Positions 8,399 through 16,804 of a DNA stretch of 64,000 nucleotides are shown here, in pieces. The position numbers were made by a program, and so were the translations under genes. The stretch comes from DASQUK01 sp046726215. Lineage in GTDB: Bacteria; Actinomycetota; Acidimicrobiia; Acidimicrobiales; VFJN01. The notes under the pieces are model-generated. The model did no database searches and was not told the DNA's origin. It saw nothing but the letters and a program-made list of their open reading frames with translations. The stretch lies in the NCBI GenBank assembly GCA_046726215.1, contig JBKPAA010000060.1:1-64000 (forward strand), in the 5' to 3' direction. Every line of letters starts with the position of its first letter. Position 1 is the stretch's first letter.

Positions 8399-8969
8399 GC
8401 GGACGGTTCTCCTCGGGACGACGTCCGGCGCGAGGCCGGGTCCGCCGGTGGGTGGGGACTACACACACGGGAGGCCCCGGACCTCGGCAGGACACGGATC
8501 CAGGTCTGGGACGGACGGAACCCGCGGGCCCGGACCGCCCGGCCGGAAAGGTACCGCCGCACCACCTGAGTGGCCATAGGGCGGGGTCCGCGGCCGTAAT
8601 GCCTGGCGCCCGTGAAGCCTTCCGCCTTGCGGGATCAAGCAGAGCAGCTGCACCTGCTACCGGTGGAGCTCACGACCGTGGCGGCGAACTGGTCGCTGTC
8701 GCCGGTCTTCACGTACCACTCTCAGCGGGTGTCATCGGGCCCGGTCACCCAGGTCTCCGTCTTGTGGCGTAACAGCTCTGGGGATCGTCGACGCCGGTCG
8801 TGGTGAGACCCGCGCCGGCGAGGCGCGCTCGGCGGTCGCGACCTCCTCGGCGGTCTCGGCTTCGACGCCGAGGCGGTTGATCGTGCCCGCCTCGCCCTGC
8901 CCCTCGCCTCAGGTTGACGCGAGTGCGCTGTTTGGATCAGTCACCCGACCGAAGGGCGGCTCACGGCTG
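8399..8969. other. 571-bp stretch without a supportable gene
   Basis: Several short open frames exist on both strands but none has a good ribosome-binding site together with a recognisable protein. A stretch reading FDAEAVDRARLALPLASG near 8865-8920 on the plus strand looks protein-like but has no start and may be a remnant. Confidence 0.5.
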
Positions 8970-9041
8970 AGGCGGCGAGGGGAATCGAACCCCTGTACAG
9001 GGCTTTGCAGGCCCTTGCCTAAACCACTCGGCCACGCCGCC
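8970..9041 (-). tRNA. tRNA-Cys (GCA)
   Basis: Read on the minus strand this is a full 72-nt cloverleaf. It has acceptor stem GGCGGCG/CGCCGCC, a D-arm GCCGAGTGGTTTAGGC, an anticodon arm with CTGCAAA giving GCA, a T-arm GGGGTTCGATTCCCC, and discriminator U73, which tRNA-Cys identity needs. No CCA is encoded. Confidence 0.96.
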
Positions 9042-9163
9042 GGAAGGCGACAACCATAGCGGCCACCCGTGAAGAGCTCGGCCTTCCCGGGTCACCGCGA
9101 GGCCCGAGCAGCGGACGACTCGACCGCTTGCCCATCAAACGTTTGCTGGACAGACTGCTTTCC

Positions 9164-10456
9164 ATGACGGCCACCGAGGGCATCAAGGCACCGCCGTTCG
9201 ATATCGACATCCTCGATCCCCGGCTCTACGACGACCCCTGGGAGGCGTACCGCTGGCTCCGGCGCAACGCTCCCATCTGGTGGGACGAGCGCAACCAGCT
9301 CTATGTGATCTCCCGCCACGAGGGCGTCAGCCACATCAGCCGGCATCAGGAGCTGTACTCGGCCGCGCAGGGTGTCCGGGCCAAGGTCCTCGCACCGATG
9401 TCCATCATCTCGATGGACGACCCAGAGCACACCCGGCAGCGCCGCCTCGTCAGCAAGGGACTGACCCCGAGGGTGGTCCGTGAGCTGACCGACCACATTC
9501 GCGACCTGTCCAACCAGATCATCGACGAGATCTCTATCAGGGGCGCCCGCGATTTCGTCGAGGAGTTCGCCATCCACGTGCCGCTCATCGTGATCGCGGA
9601 GCTGATTGGGCTCGATCCCCGCCAGCGTCGCAACCTCTACCGCTGGAGCGACGCCATGATGGCCGGCGACGGCCACACCGACGCCGACGACCCCGTCTTG
9701 GTGCGCGCCGCCGAGGCCGGGGGCGAGTTCGCCACGATGTGCCTGGACCTGATCGAGCAGCGACGGGCCGACGGTTCGACCGATGACATCATCGGCGTCC
9801 TCACGCAGGCCTACGACGAGGGTGCCCTGGCCCGGCCCGGCGACGACCATGCCACCCCGCCCCGGGCCGACGGCGTCGGCGCCATCGCCGGCGACCGGCT
9901 GACCAGCGACGAGCTGATCATGTTCCTGATCCTGCTGGTCGTCGCCGGCAACGAGACCACTCGCAACGCCCTGGCCGGCGGGCTCGTGGCGTTCACCCGG
10001 TTCCCGGAGCAGCGGCGCAAGCTGCTCGAACGGCCCGAGCTGATCGACCTGGCCCTCGACGAGATCGTGCGGTACGTCAGCCCCGTGATGTCGTTCATGC
10101 GGACGGTGACGAAGGCCCACACCTACGGCGGCGTCGACTTCGAGGCCGGCGACCGCGTGTTCCTGCTCTACCAGTCGGCCAACCGCGACGAGGATGTGTT
10201 CGACGCACCCGACGAGTTCCGCGTCGATCGCGATCCCAACCCCCACCTCGCCTTCGGGATCGGCACCCACTACTGCCTGGGCGCCAACCTCGCCCGCGCC
10301 GAGATCAAGGTCGTCTTCGAAGAGCTGTTCCGCCGGCTGCGCGACATCCGGGCTGTCGACGCTGAGACCCTCGAGCGGGGCGACTCCACGTTGGTGCTGG
10401 CCCTCAACCGGCTGCCGGCGGTGTTCACCCCCGAGACCCCGGGACCACGGACGTGA
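9164..10456 (+). CDS. Cytochrome P450
   Basis: 430 residues from ATG 9164. All P450 signatures are visible: I-helix AGNETTR, K-helix ExxR in LDEIVRYV, and the haem loop FGIGTHYCLG with the axial Cys near residue 371. It is a soluble bacterial class I monooxygenase that would need ferredoxin and ferredoxin reductase, neither of which is nearby. The substrate is unknown; the MSFMRTVTKA segment resembles steroid/lipid-active actinobacterial CYPs, but that is weak. The TTG at 9128 is an upstream alternative start. Its stop overlaps the following TetR gene (GTGA), so the pair is an operon. Confidence 0.93.
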   Translation: MTATEGIKAPPFDIDILDPRLYDDPWEAYRWLRRNAPIWWDERNQLYVISRHEGVSHISRHQELYSAAQGVRAKVLAPMSIISMDDPEHTRQRRLVSKGLTPRVVRELTDHIRDLSNQIIDEISIRGARDFVEEFAIHVPLIVIAELIGLDPRQRRNLYRWSDAMMAGDGHTDADDPVLVRAAEAGGEFATMCLDLIEQRRADGSTDDIIGVLTQAYDEGALARPGDDHATPPRADGVGAIAGDRLTSDELIMFLILLVVAGNETTRNALAGGLVAFTRFPEQRRKLLERPELIDLALDEIVRYVSPVMSFMRTVTKAHTYGGVDFEAGDRVFLLYQSANRDEDVFDAPDEFRVDRDPNPHLAFGIGTHYCLGANLARAEIKVVFEELFRRLRDIRAVDAETLERGDSTLVLALNRLPAVFTPETPGPRT

Positions 10457-11043
10457 CCCGGTCGGCTCCCGTGAGCGGGGACGCCGGACCGCGCAGCCGC
10501 ATCCTCGACACCGCCCTGACGCTCATGAGCCAGCTCGGTTCGGCGGGCACGTCCATGCGGCGCCTCGCCTCCGCGTGCGGGCTCAACGTCGCCACGATCT
10601 ACCACTACTTCCCCTCCAAGGCCGACCTGCTGCGCGCCCTCATCGAAGAGAGGCGCTACGGCGAGCGGCTGGCCACCGAGAAACCGGCGATCGATGCCAC
10701 CCTCCCGCCGGTCGAGCGGATGACGGCGTTCGTGGGATGGGCGGCCGAGCGGACCCTGGAGGAGGAGGTGGTGCTCCGGCTGCTCCTCGGCGAGGCGCTG
10801 CGGGCCGACGCCACGGCCCGCGACACCGCCGCCGACCTGCTCGGCCAGCTCGATGCCGGCCTGACGGCGTGGCTGGCGCGGGGGTTCCCGGAGCTCGGCA
10901 CGCGCGGGCTGACGCCGGATGTGGCTGCCCGGCTCGTGCGGCGCAGCTTGCTGGCGCTGGTCACCGAGCACCTCGCCACCGGCTCGGTGGATGTACGCGC
11001 TCACGCCAAAGAGTTGGCCACGGTCATGTTCGGAAGCTCCTAG
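10453..11043 (+). CDS. TetR/AcrR-family regulator
   Basis: 196 residues starting at a GTG that overlaps the P450 stop. The N-terminal HTH is typical (RILDTALTLMSQLG, MRRLASACGLNVATIYHYF, SKADLLRALI); the C-terminal ligand domain is unclassified. Coupling to the P450 suggests it controls that gene or senses its substrate or product. Confidence 0.88.
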   Translation: MTRSAPVSGDAGPRSRILDTALTLMSQLGSAGTSMRRLASACGLNVATIYHYFPSKADLLRALIEERRYGERLATEKPAIDATLPPVERMTAFVGWAAERTLEEEVVLRLLLGEALRADATARDTAADLLGQLDAGLTAWLARGFPELGTRGLTPDVAARLVRRSLLALVTEHLATGSVDVRAHAKELATVMFGSS

Positions 11044-11080
11044 GGCACCACCCCGCCGGATCAGCCGACGCCCCCGCCCG

Positions 11081-12346
11081 TCAGTCGGTGAAGGTGACGG
11101 CGACGTCCTCGCGTTCCCGGAAAGGTGCGAGGACGGCGGCCTCCTGCTCGATGGCGGTGCGCTGGCGATCGTTGAGCTTGGCGAACGGCTCGATGGTCAC
11201 ATCCAGCCGCCCGCCCGCGCCCCGGGCACGCCAGGTGCCCACGGGGTGACCTGTGACCAATACCAGACCCGGGGCTCCCACCGGCCGCCAGACGGCACGC
11301 TGCGCGGTCTTGTCGGGCAGCAAGGTCGCCCGGTCGCGCTGCGCGAGGAATGGGTCGCCGGCGGGCAGCAGCCGGGCTCCGGACGCCGTCGGTGGATCGT
11401 CCAACATCTCGGCATCGTCGGCCAGCAGCCATGCCGCCGCGCCGTCGAGCTTGGCCTCGGCGAGGTCGACGCCGAGCTCGAGGAAGCGCTGCCGCGCCTC
11501 CGTGACACCGATGCCGGTCCAGGCGGCGAAGTGGACCGGCGTGACCGGTCCGTAGGCGTGCACGAAGCGGCGGACGAGCTCGGTGCGGGCCGCCGCGACG
11601 TCGCCTCCGAGCGGCCCGCCCAGCCAGATGTCGGTACCCATCAGCGTCTGGCGGGACCCCTGTGGCCAGCCGTAGCAGAACACCCCGGCGGTGCCGGCCA
11701 GCCGCAGCAGCTGGTCGGGCACGTGGTGGACGTCGCACACCTCGCACCACGGCTCGAGCTCGCTCGGCAACCGACCGTGGAGGGCCTCGCTGAGCTGGCC
11801 CTTGGTGCGTGACTCCCCGTCGGCCACCACCGCCGCCAGCACGCCGAGCACCATGCTCAGCGCCTCCCGGGCCGTCCACCCCGCAGCCTCGATCGGCGGC
11901 CACGAGCCCGACAGCTGCTCGCGCAGCGACTCCTCGTCGGCCGCCAGCGCCCCGGGCCCGAACACCGTGGCGTCCTGCCGCGGCACGATGTAGGCGGCAC
12001 CCCGCGGGCCGAGGAAGCGCAGGAGCGACCGGTCATCGAGGAGCGCGTCCTCGAGCGCGGCCGGGGTGAACCCGTCGACGCGAGCGGCGAGCGCGACGCC
12101 GGCGTTGCCCGGCGGCGTGTCCTGCACACCGCACACGGCGGCGGCCTCGACGACGCCATCCTCCGGCAGTCGCTCGTGCAGGTTGTGGGCGGCCACGCGG
12201 AAGGCGACGACCTGCTCAGCGGAGACGCGATGTATCGCCTGCCGGCCCATTGACACCGAGGCTAGGTGTCGCGTCGATGCCGGGGTGCCGGCACCGCGGA
12301 GGGTGCTGAGGTCGTCGCGGAACGTCCGTCGGCCCGCGATCATCAC
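11081..12346 (-). CDS. Winged-helix DNA-binding domain protein (YcaQ/HTH_42 type)
   Basis: 421 residues if the GTG at 12346, overlapping the upstream stop, is used; ATG 12250 (MGRQAIHRVSAEQVVAFR) gives the more usual family N-terminus. The body has the landmarks of the winged-helix superfamily PF06224: LRFLGPRGAAYIVPRQD, GPVTPVHFAAWTGI and a C-terminal AKLNDRQRTAIEQEA. Some relatives are interstrand-crosslink DNA glycosylases, but most actinobacterial copies are uncharacterised. It follows the DUF1990 gene in a two-gene unit. Confidence 0.75.
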   Translation of the reverse strand: MMIAGRRTFRDDLSTLRGAGTPASTRHLASVSMGRQAIHRVSAEQVVAFRVAAHNLHERLPEDGVVEAAAVCGVQDTPPGNAGVALAARVDGFTPAALEDALLDDRSLLRFLGPRGAAYIVPRQDATVFGPGALAADEESLREQLSGSWPPIEAAGWTAREALSMVLGVLAAVVADGESRTKGQLSEALHGRLPSELEPWCEVCDVHHVPDQLLRLAGTAGVFCYGWPQGSRQTLMGTDIWLGGPLGGDVAAARTELVRRFVHAYGPVTPVHFAAWTGIGVTEARQRFLELGVDLAEAKLDGAAAWLLADDAEMLDDPPTASGARLLPAGDPFLAQRDRATLLPDKTAQRAVWRPVGAPGLVLVTGHPVGTWRARGAGGRLDVTIEPFAKLNDRQRTAIEQEAAVLAPFREREDVAVTFTD

Positions 12347-12930
12347 GCCAGCGCCTCTCGCACATGGGTCGCCAGTGCGTCGAGGTACGCCTGCGTCGCC
12401 CTCGCCTGCTGCCCGCGCGCCACCGGCCCACCCAGCCGCATCAAGGGGTGGCGCGGCCGCGAGAAGGCGGTGATGGACAGCCGCACCTCAGCGCCGGCGT
12501 CGGGGGCGTCGCGTTCGACCATGAACGCCTCCTCACCGCTCGCCGGGTGGATCGGCAGCGTCCCGTAGCCGAAGCCGAACCGGTGGGGTTCGTCGACCAC
12601 CCAGGCGATGCGGCACGAGGCGATCACGTGGATGCCGGCCACGGGCACGTCGAGCGCCACCACGGTGCCCACCGACACCGGCGGGTCGTCCGGCGCCACG
12701 CGGAAACCCTGCCGGCGGTGGAGCTGCCAGCCGCGGATGCCGCCGACGGCGGCGACGAACGCCTCGTCCCCGCGCCCGACCACGCGAGCGACACGCACAT
12801 GGTGGTAGCCGGCCGGCAGGTCGTCGGGATGCGCCGTCGCCCCCACGCGGTCGTAGGTGAAGGGCGCATCGCCCATCTCGGCCAACACGTGCGACAGTCT
12901 GGCGTCGGAAGGGCGGCGGACGAGGAACAC
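12343..12930 (-). CDS. DUF1990 family protein
   Basis: 195 residues from GTG 12930, which is preceded by AGGAGG at a good distance; a longer frame to 13140 would run over the oppositely oriented gene at 13054. Family marks are FTYDRVGATAHP, YHHVRVARVVGRG, FGFGYGTLPIHPASGEEAF and ITAFSRPRHPLMRLGGP. The fold is thought to be a lipocalin- or START-like pocket; function unknown. Its stop overlaps the next gene, so the two are coupled. Confidence 0.8.
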   Translation of the reverse strand: MFLVRRPSDARLSHVLAEMGDAPFTYDRVGATAHPDDLPAGYHHVRVARVVGRGDEAFVAAVGGIRGWQLHRRQGFRVAPDDPPVSVGTVVALDVPVAGIHVIASCRIAWVVDEPHRFGFGYGTLPIHPASGEEAFMVERDAPDAGAEVRLSITAFSRPRHPLMRLGGPVARGQQARATQAYLDALATHVREALA

Positions 12931-13053
12931 GGCGCCTCCTGCACGGTGGGGCGAGCCTGACCCTAGACAGCGCCGACCCCAGGGCGGACAACGGCGCCGG
13001 ACATGCGTCCGTCGTTCGGCGTAACCTGGCGCCCACGGGCCGAGGAGGTACGC

Positions 13054-13374
13054 ATGGTCGACAACGAACGCTTGCGTCCGGTCGAGCGACGGGTCCTGCG
13101 ATGGGCCCAGGCCGGTGTGGGTGATGCGGAGATCGGCCATCGCTTCCGCCGGAGCGAGCGCTGGGCGGCACAGGTGCGCTACCTAGCCGGACTCGACCGG
13201 AGCGCCAACCGGCCGGTCCCCCAGGACCGCCTGCGCCCCATCGAGCGCCGCGTCCTCCGCTGGCGTGACCAGGGCGAGAACCTGGTGGACCTGAGTGACC
13301 GGTTCCTCCGCAGCCCGGGGCACCTCGCCCGGGTCGAGGAATACGCCCGCTACAAGCTGGCGGCCGCGGAGTAG
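13054..13374 (+). CDS. Small protein made of two HTH-like repeats
   Basis: 106 residues from ATG 13054, with GAGGAGG just upstream. It consists of two copies of an approximately 45-residue unit: LRPVERRVLRWAQAG then LRPIERRVLRWRDQG, each followed by an EIGHRF / DLSDRF helix. The unit resembles a sigma region-4 or LuxR-type HTH, so it may bind DNA as a pseudo-dimer in one chain; this is inference. It sits alone between convergent genes. Confidence 0.65.
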   Translation: MVDNERLRPVERRVLRWAQAGVGDAEIGHRFRRSERWAAQVRYLAGLDRSANRPVPQDRLRPIERRVLRWRDQGENLVDLSDRFLRSPGHLARVEEYARYKLAAAE

Positions 13375-13426
13375 ACCCAGGACCTCCAGACCCTCACCCT
13401 CTAGTCGAGGTTGAGGTTCCGTTTGG

Positions 13427-14662
13427 CTACCCATCCCTCAGCACGGTCTGCTCGTCGCGGCGGTGGGTCAGAACCGTGTCGAGGTACGACCGCAGCGTCA
13501 CGTCCATCGGGACCTCGCTGCCGGCGCGCTCCGAGAGGTAGTAGCGGTGCTCGAGCAGCTCGTGGAACAGCTCGGGCGGCTCCAGGCGCCCGCGCAGGGC
13601 TTGCGGCACCCGAGCCATCACCGGTTCGTACACATCGGTCAGCCAGCGGGCCGCGATCACCGCCTGGGGGACCTCGCCATCCGCTGCGCCGCTGATCGAC
13701 GCGCCGAAGGCGGCAATGTCGTTCAGCAGCCGCCGGGCCTGGTTCTCCTGCACCTCCAGCCCGGTCAATCGGCGCAGCTCCCGGGCGTGATGTCCCTCCT
13801 CCACCACCACGGGGCGAACCCGCAGGCGGGAGCCCTCGGGATCGTGCTCGACCAGCAGCTCATCGACGTCGAACCCCAGCTCGTTGAGGCGGCGGATGCG
13901 CCGGTCGATCAGGTGGCGATCGTCGAGGGAGAGCTCCTCGGTGGCGGTGAGCTCGTCCCACAGCGCCCCGTACCGGTCCTCGAGCTGATCGGCGATCTCC
14001 ACCACGTCGATCTCGGGCCCGAGGTCACCGCTGGCCTGGAGGTCGAGGAGGCCGCCAGCGACGTTCTCGCGGGCGATCTCGATGTCGCTCGCGCGCATGC
14101 CGTCGGGCAACTCGTCGCGGCGTTCGGCGGTCTCGGCGTCGACGAGGTACGCCATGAGGGCGCCGGCATCCCGCCGGAACAGCAGGTTCGACAACGAGCT
14201 GTCGCCCCAGAAGAACCCCTCGAGGTGGAGGCGCGCCAGCAGCACGACGCCGGCGTCGATGAGCCGTGCGGGCAGATCCGGCCGCCGCTCCTGGGCGAAC
14301 AGGTACCGGTAGGGCAGGGAGAAGTCGAGGTATCGAGTGATGAGCACTGACCCCAGGGACTCCCCCGTCGGTGCCCGCCGCCCCGTGACCAGCCCGGTGG
14401 GTTGGACCGCAGGTAGGCCCTCGGCCGTGAGGCGGCGCAGCATGCCGTACTCGCGGCGGGCGTCGCGCTCGGTGGTCTCCTTGAGCGCGAAGACGCGGCC
14501 GCCGTCGGCCACGAAGCGGACAACGTGGCGGCTGGTGCCGTGCACCATGTCGACCAGTCGGGGATCTTCCCAGGACTCCAGCGGTGTGCTCCACGGCAGG
14601 TCGAGCAGCCCGCCCGGCTCGTTTCCGGGAACGAACTGCAACCGGACGGCCACGCGCCTCAC
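13427..14662 (-). CDS. DUF4032 protein with kinase-like N-terminal region
   Basis: 411 residues. The N-terminal half looks like a lipopolysaccharide-kinase/RIO-type fold (RHVVRFVADGGRVFALKET with the lysine, SVLITRYLDFSLPYRYLF, GFFWGDSSLSNLLFRRD with the catalytic-loop Asp and Asn, YLVDAETAE as the metal Asp). The C-terminal half is the DUF4032 domain (LRRLTGLEVQENQARRLLND). It is probably a small-molecule or glycan kinase, with unknown substrate. Single gene, divergent from the TetR at 14727. Confidence 0.8.
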   Translation of the reverse strand: MRRVAVRLQFVPGNEPGGLLDLPWSTPLESWEDPRLVDMVHGTSRHVVRFVADGGRVFALKETTERDARREYGMLRRLTAEGLPAVQPTGLVTGRRAPTGESLGSVLITRYLDFSLPYRYLFAQERRPDLPARLIDAGVVLLARLHLEGFFWGDSSLSNLLFRRDAGALMAYLVDAETAERRDELPDGMRASDIEIARENVAGGLLDLQASGDLGPEIDVVEIADQLEDRYGALWDELTATEELSLDDRHLIDRRIRRLNELGFDVDELLVEHDPEGSRLRVRPVVVEEGHHARELRRLTGLEVQENQARRLLNDIAAFGASISGAADGEVPQAVIAARWLTDVYEPVMARVPQALRGRLEPPELFHELLEHRYYLSERAGSEVPMDVTLRSYLDTVLTHRRDEQTVLRDG

Positions 14663-14726
14663 GCTACGCCCGCTCGCCCACGCCCCGGCCTCGAGTTCGG
14701 CACCAATGCGTTTGGTCTAGGCTCTA

Positions 14727-15455
14727 ATGCGCATGTCCGACACGGCCACCGCCCCGCCCGGCACCGGTACGGCGACCGCCACCACCGCCGAGCGGCTCAT
14801 CGACGCCGCCGAGGCGCTGTTCGCCGCCCACGGCATCGACGCCGTCAGCCTGCGGGAGATCAACCGGGCCGCCGGCGCCCGCAACGCGTCGGCCCTCCAG
14901 TACCACTTCGGCGGCCGCGACGGGCTCCTCCGGGCGGTGCTCGCCAAGCACCACCACGCGGTCGAGGCCCGACGCCACGCCATGCTCGATGCCTGCGAGG
15001 CCGACGGCCACGCCGACCTCCGGGCGTTGGCCGGCGTCCTGGTGAGGCCCAGCGCCGCCATGCTGGCCGACCGCGACGGCGGGCCCGCGTACCTGCAGAT
15101 CATCGCCGACCTCATGAACCGGCCCCGGCCCGTGATCGACCCCGCGGCCCTCGACGACCCGGCGTCCAGCATCTTCCGCTGGCGCACGCTGGTCGCCGGC
15201 CTGCTCGACAACGACGCCACCCGGCTGCACCGTCGGTTCGTGGCCATGCGGTTCGCCGCGGTCGAGCTGGCCCGACGGGCGCGCTCGGCACCCCACACCG
15301 ATGACCGGCTGTTCGTCAGCCACCTGGTCGACCTGGTCGCAGGGTTGCTGGCCGCTCCCCTGTCCGACGAGACCCGCCGCCTCGATGCCCAGCGCTCCCG
15401 GGCGGCCGGTTCGGACCCCGACGCCGTTCAAGACGTCCGCCCCCGAGGAGGCTGA
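14727..15455 (+). CDS. TetR-family regulator
   Basis: 242 residues (ATG 14727, or ATG 14733 two codons on). The HTH is clear: RLIDAAEALFAAHG, LREINRAAGARNASALQYHF, GGRDGLLRAV. The type with SALQYHFGGRDGL is common beside acyl-CoA dehydrogenase genes. The stop is five bases before the acyl-CoA dehydrogenase start, whose ribosome site lies inside this gene, so they form one transcript; it probably controls fatty-acid or steroid side-chain oxidation. Confidence 0.88.
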   Translation: MRMSDTATAPPGTGTATATTAERLIDAAEALFAAHGIDAVSLREINRAAGARNASALQYHFGGRDGLLRAVLAKHHHAVEARRHAMLDACEADGHADLRALAGVLVRPSAAMLADRDGGPAYLQIIADLMNRPRPVIDPAALDDPASSIFRWRTLVAGLLDNDATRLHRRFVAMRFAAVELARRARSAPHTDDRLFVSHLVDLVAGLLAAPLSDETRRLDAQRSRAAGSDPDAVQDVRPRGG

Positions 15456-15460
15456 GCGCC

Positions 15461-16690
15461 ATGGCCATCGACTTCACCCTCACCCCCGAACTGGAGGACA
15501 TCCGGCTGCGGGTCCACGCATTCGTCGACGACGTGGTCAAGCCGGGGGAGGCGCGCATCGGCAACCGCGACGAGATCGAGCGCGCCGACTACATCAAGGT
15601 CCTCCTCGAGATGCGGGCTGCGGCTCAGGAGGCCGGCCTGTGGCTCCCCCACATGCCCGAGGAATGGGGAGGCATGGGCCTCGGTCACGTCGAGCTGGCC
15701 ATGGTCCAGGCCGAGGCGGCCAAGTCGACGTACGGGCCCTGGGTCCTCAACTGCCAGGCGCCCGACGAGGGCAATATGCACACGCTGCTGCACTGGGGCA
15801 CCGAGGAGCAGAAGCAGGGCTACCTGCGCCCGCTGTGTGAGGGCCGGGCGATGAGCTGCTTCGCCATGACCGAACCCGAGGTGGCGGGGTCGGACCCCAC
15901 GCTGATCCGCACCCACGCCGACCAGGACGGCGACGAGTGGGTGATCAGCGGCCACAAGTGGTTCATCTCCAACGCCCACCGGGCGAGCTTCGCCATCCTC
16001 ATCGCCCGCACCGAGGACGACCCCGAGCTGCCCCAGGCCGCCAACACCGCGTTCATCGTCGACATCCCGTCCGAGGGATGGACCGAGGTCCGGCAGATCG
16101 AGACCATGCACGGCTCGACCGGCCACTCCGAGATCCGCATCGAGGGCCTGCGGGTGCCCGACGACCACATGCTGGGCGGCCGAGGCCAGGGCCACATGCT
16201 GGGCCAGTACCGGCTCGGCCCGGCCCGGCTGGCGCACTGCATGCGCTGGATCGCCCAGGCCGAGATGGCGCTCGACATGATGGTGGACCGCGCCCTCAAC
16301 CGCTTCGCCCACGGGTCGCTGCTGGCGGAGAAGCAGGGCATCCAGTGGATGATCGCCGACTCCACCATGGAGCTTTACCAGGCGAAGCTCATGGTGCTGC
16401 ACGCCGCCTACCGGATCGACCACAAGCTCGACTTCAAGAGCGAGGTGTCGATGGCCAAGCACTTCGTGGCCAACGCGCTCAACCGGATCATCGACCGGTC
16501 GATCCAGGTGCACGGGGCGCTCGGCTATTCGACCGACACACCGCTGGCCAACATGTACCAGCACGCCCGCTGGGCCCGGTTCGCCGACGGCGCCGACGAG
16601 GTCCACCAGATGCGCATCGCGCAGCGCACCATCGCCGCCTACAAGGACCACGGGTCGACCCGGACCGCGACCGGCGACCTGCCGTTGTAG
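15461..16690 (+). CDS. Acyl-CoA dehydrogenase (ACAD10/11-like)
   Basis: 409 residues, full length, with the three ACAD parts in order: an alpha N-domain (LWLPHMPEEWGGMGLGHVEL), a beta core with CFAMTEPEVAGSDPT and WVISGHKWFISNA, and a C-terminal alpha domain with IQVHGALGYSTDTPLANMY. The position of the catalytic Glu is filled by Asp in RFADGADEVHQMRI, as in the ACAD10/11 group, so the preferred acyl chain may be long or branched. FAD enzyme of beta-oxidation. GGAGG precedes the ATG. It follows TetR in one operon. Confidence 0.93.
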   Translation: MAIDFTLTPELEDIRLRVHAFVDDVVKPGEARIGNRDEIERADYIKVLLEMRAAAQEAGLWLPHMPEEWGGMGLGHVELAMVQAEAAKSTYGPWVLNCQAPDEGNMHTLLHWGTEEQKQGYLRPLCEGRAMSCFAMTEPEVAGSDPTLIRTHADQDGDEWVISGHKWFISNAHRASFAILIARTEDDPELPQAANTAFIVDIPSEGWTEVRQIETMHGSTGHSEIRIEGLRVPDDHMLGGRGQGHMLGQYRLGPARLAHCMRWIAQAEMALDMMVDRALNRFAHGSLLAEKQGIQWMIADSTMELYQAKLMVLHAAYRIDHKLDFKSEVSMAKHFVANALNRIIDRSIQVHGALGYSTDTPLANMYQHARWARFADGADEVHQMRIAQRTIAAYKDHGSTRTATGDLPL

Positions 16691-16701
16691 GCCCCCCGGC
16701 G

Positions 16702-16802
16702 CCCGAGGCAATAGGGACCGCCGCGGAGCTCTCGAGGCAATACCGTCCGGCCCCCGGACCCGAGAGCCTCGGGGTCGCCCGGGCGGACGCTATTGCCTCG
16801 GG
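16702..16802. repeat. Three-copy inverted/direct motif between convergent genes
   Basis: CCCGAGGCAATAG at 16702-16714 is matched by its exact reverse complement at 16790-16802; with three mismatches the match runs to 21 bases. A third, direct copy (cgaggcaata) starts at 16733, and a small CCCGAG/CTCGGG hairpin lies in the middle. It occupies almost the whole gap between the ACAD stop and the permease stop and could act as a two-way terminator or a REP-like element. Confidence 0.7.
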
Positions 16803-16804
16803 TG

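Noticed and set aside
8612..8806. 64-codon plus-strand frame in the gap before tRNA-Cys
   Set aside because: No ribosome site and no family resemblance; only weakly protein-like.
12931..13140. Longer N-terminus for the DUF1990 protein
   Set aside because: It would overlap the gene at 13054 antisense, is Arg-rich, and GTG 12930 has an AGGAGG site.
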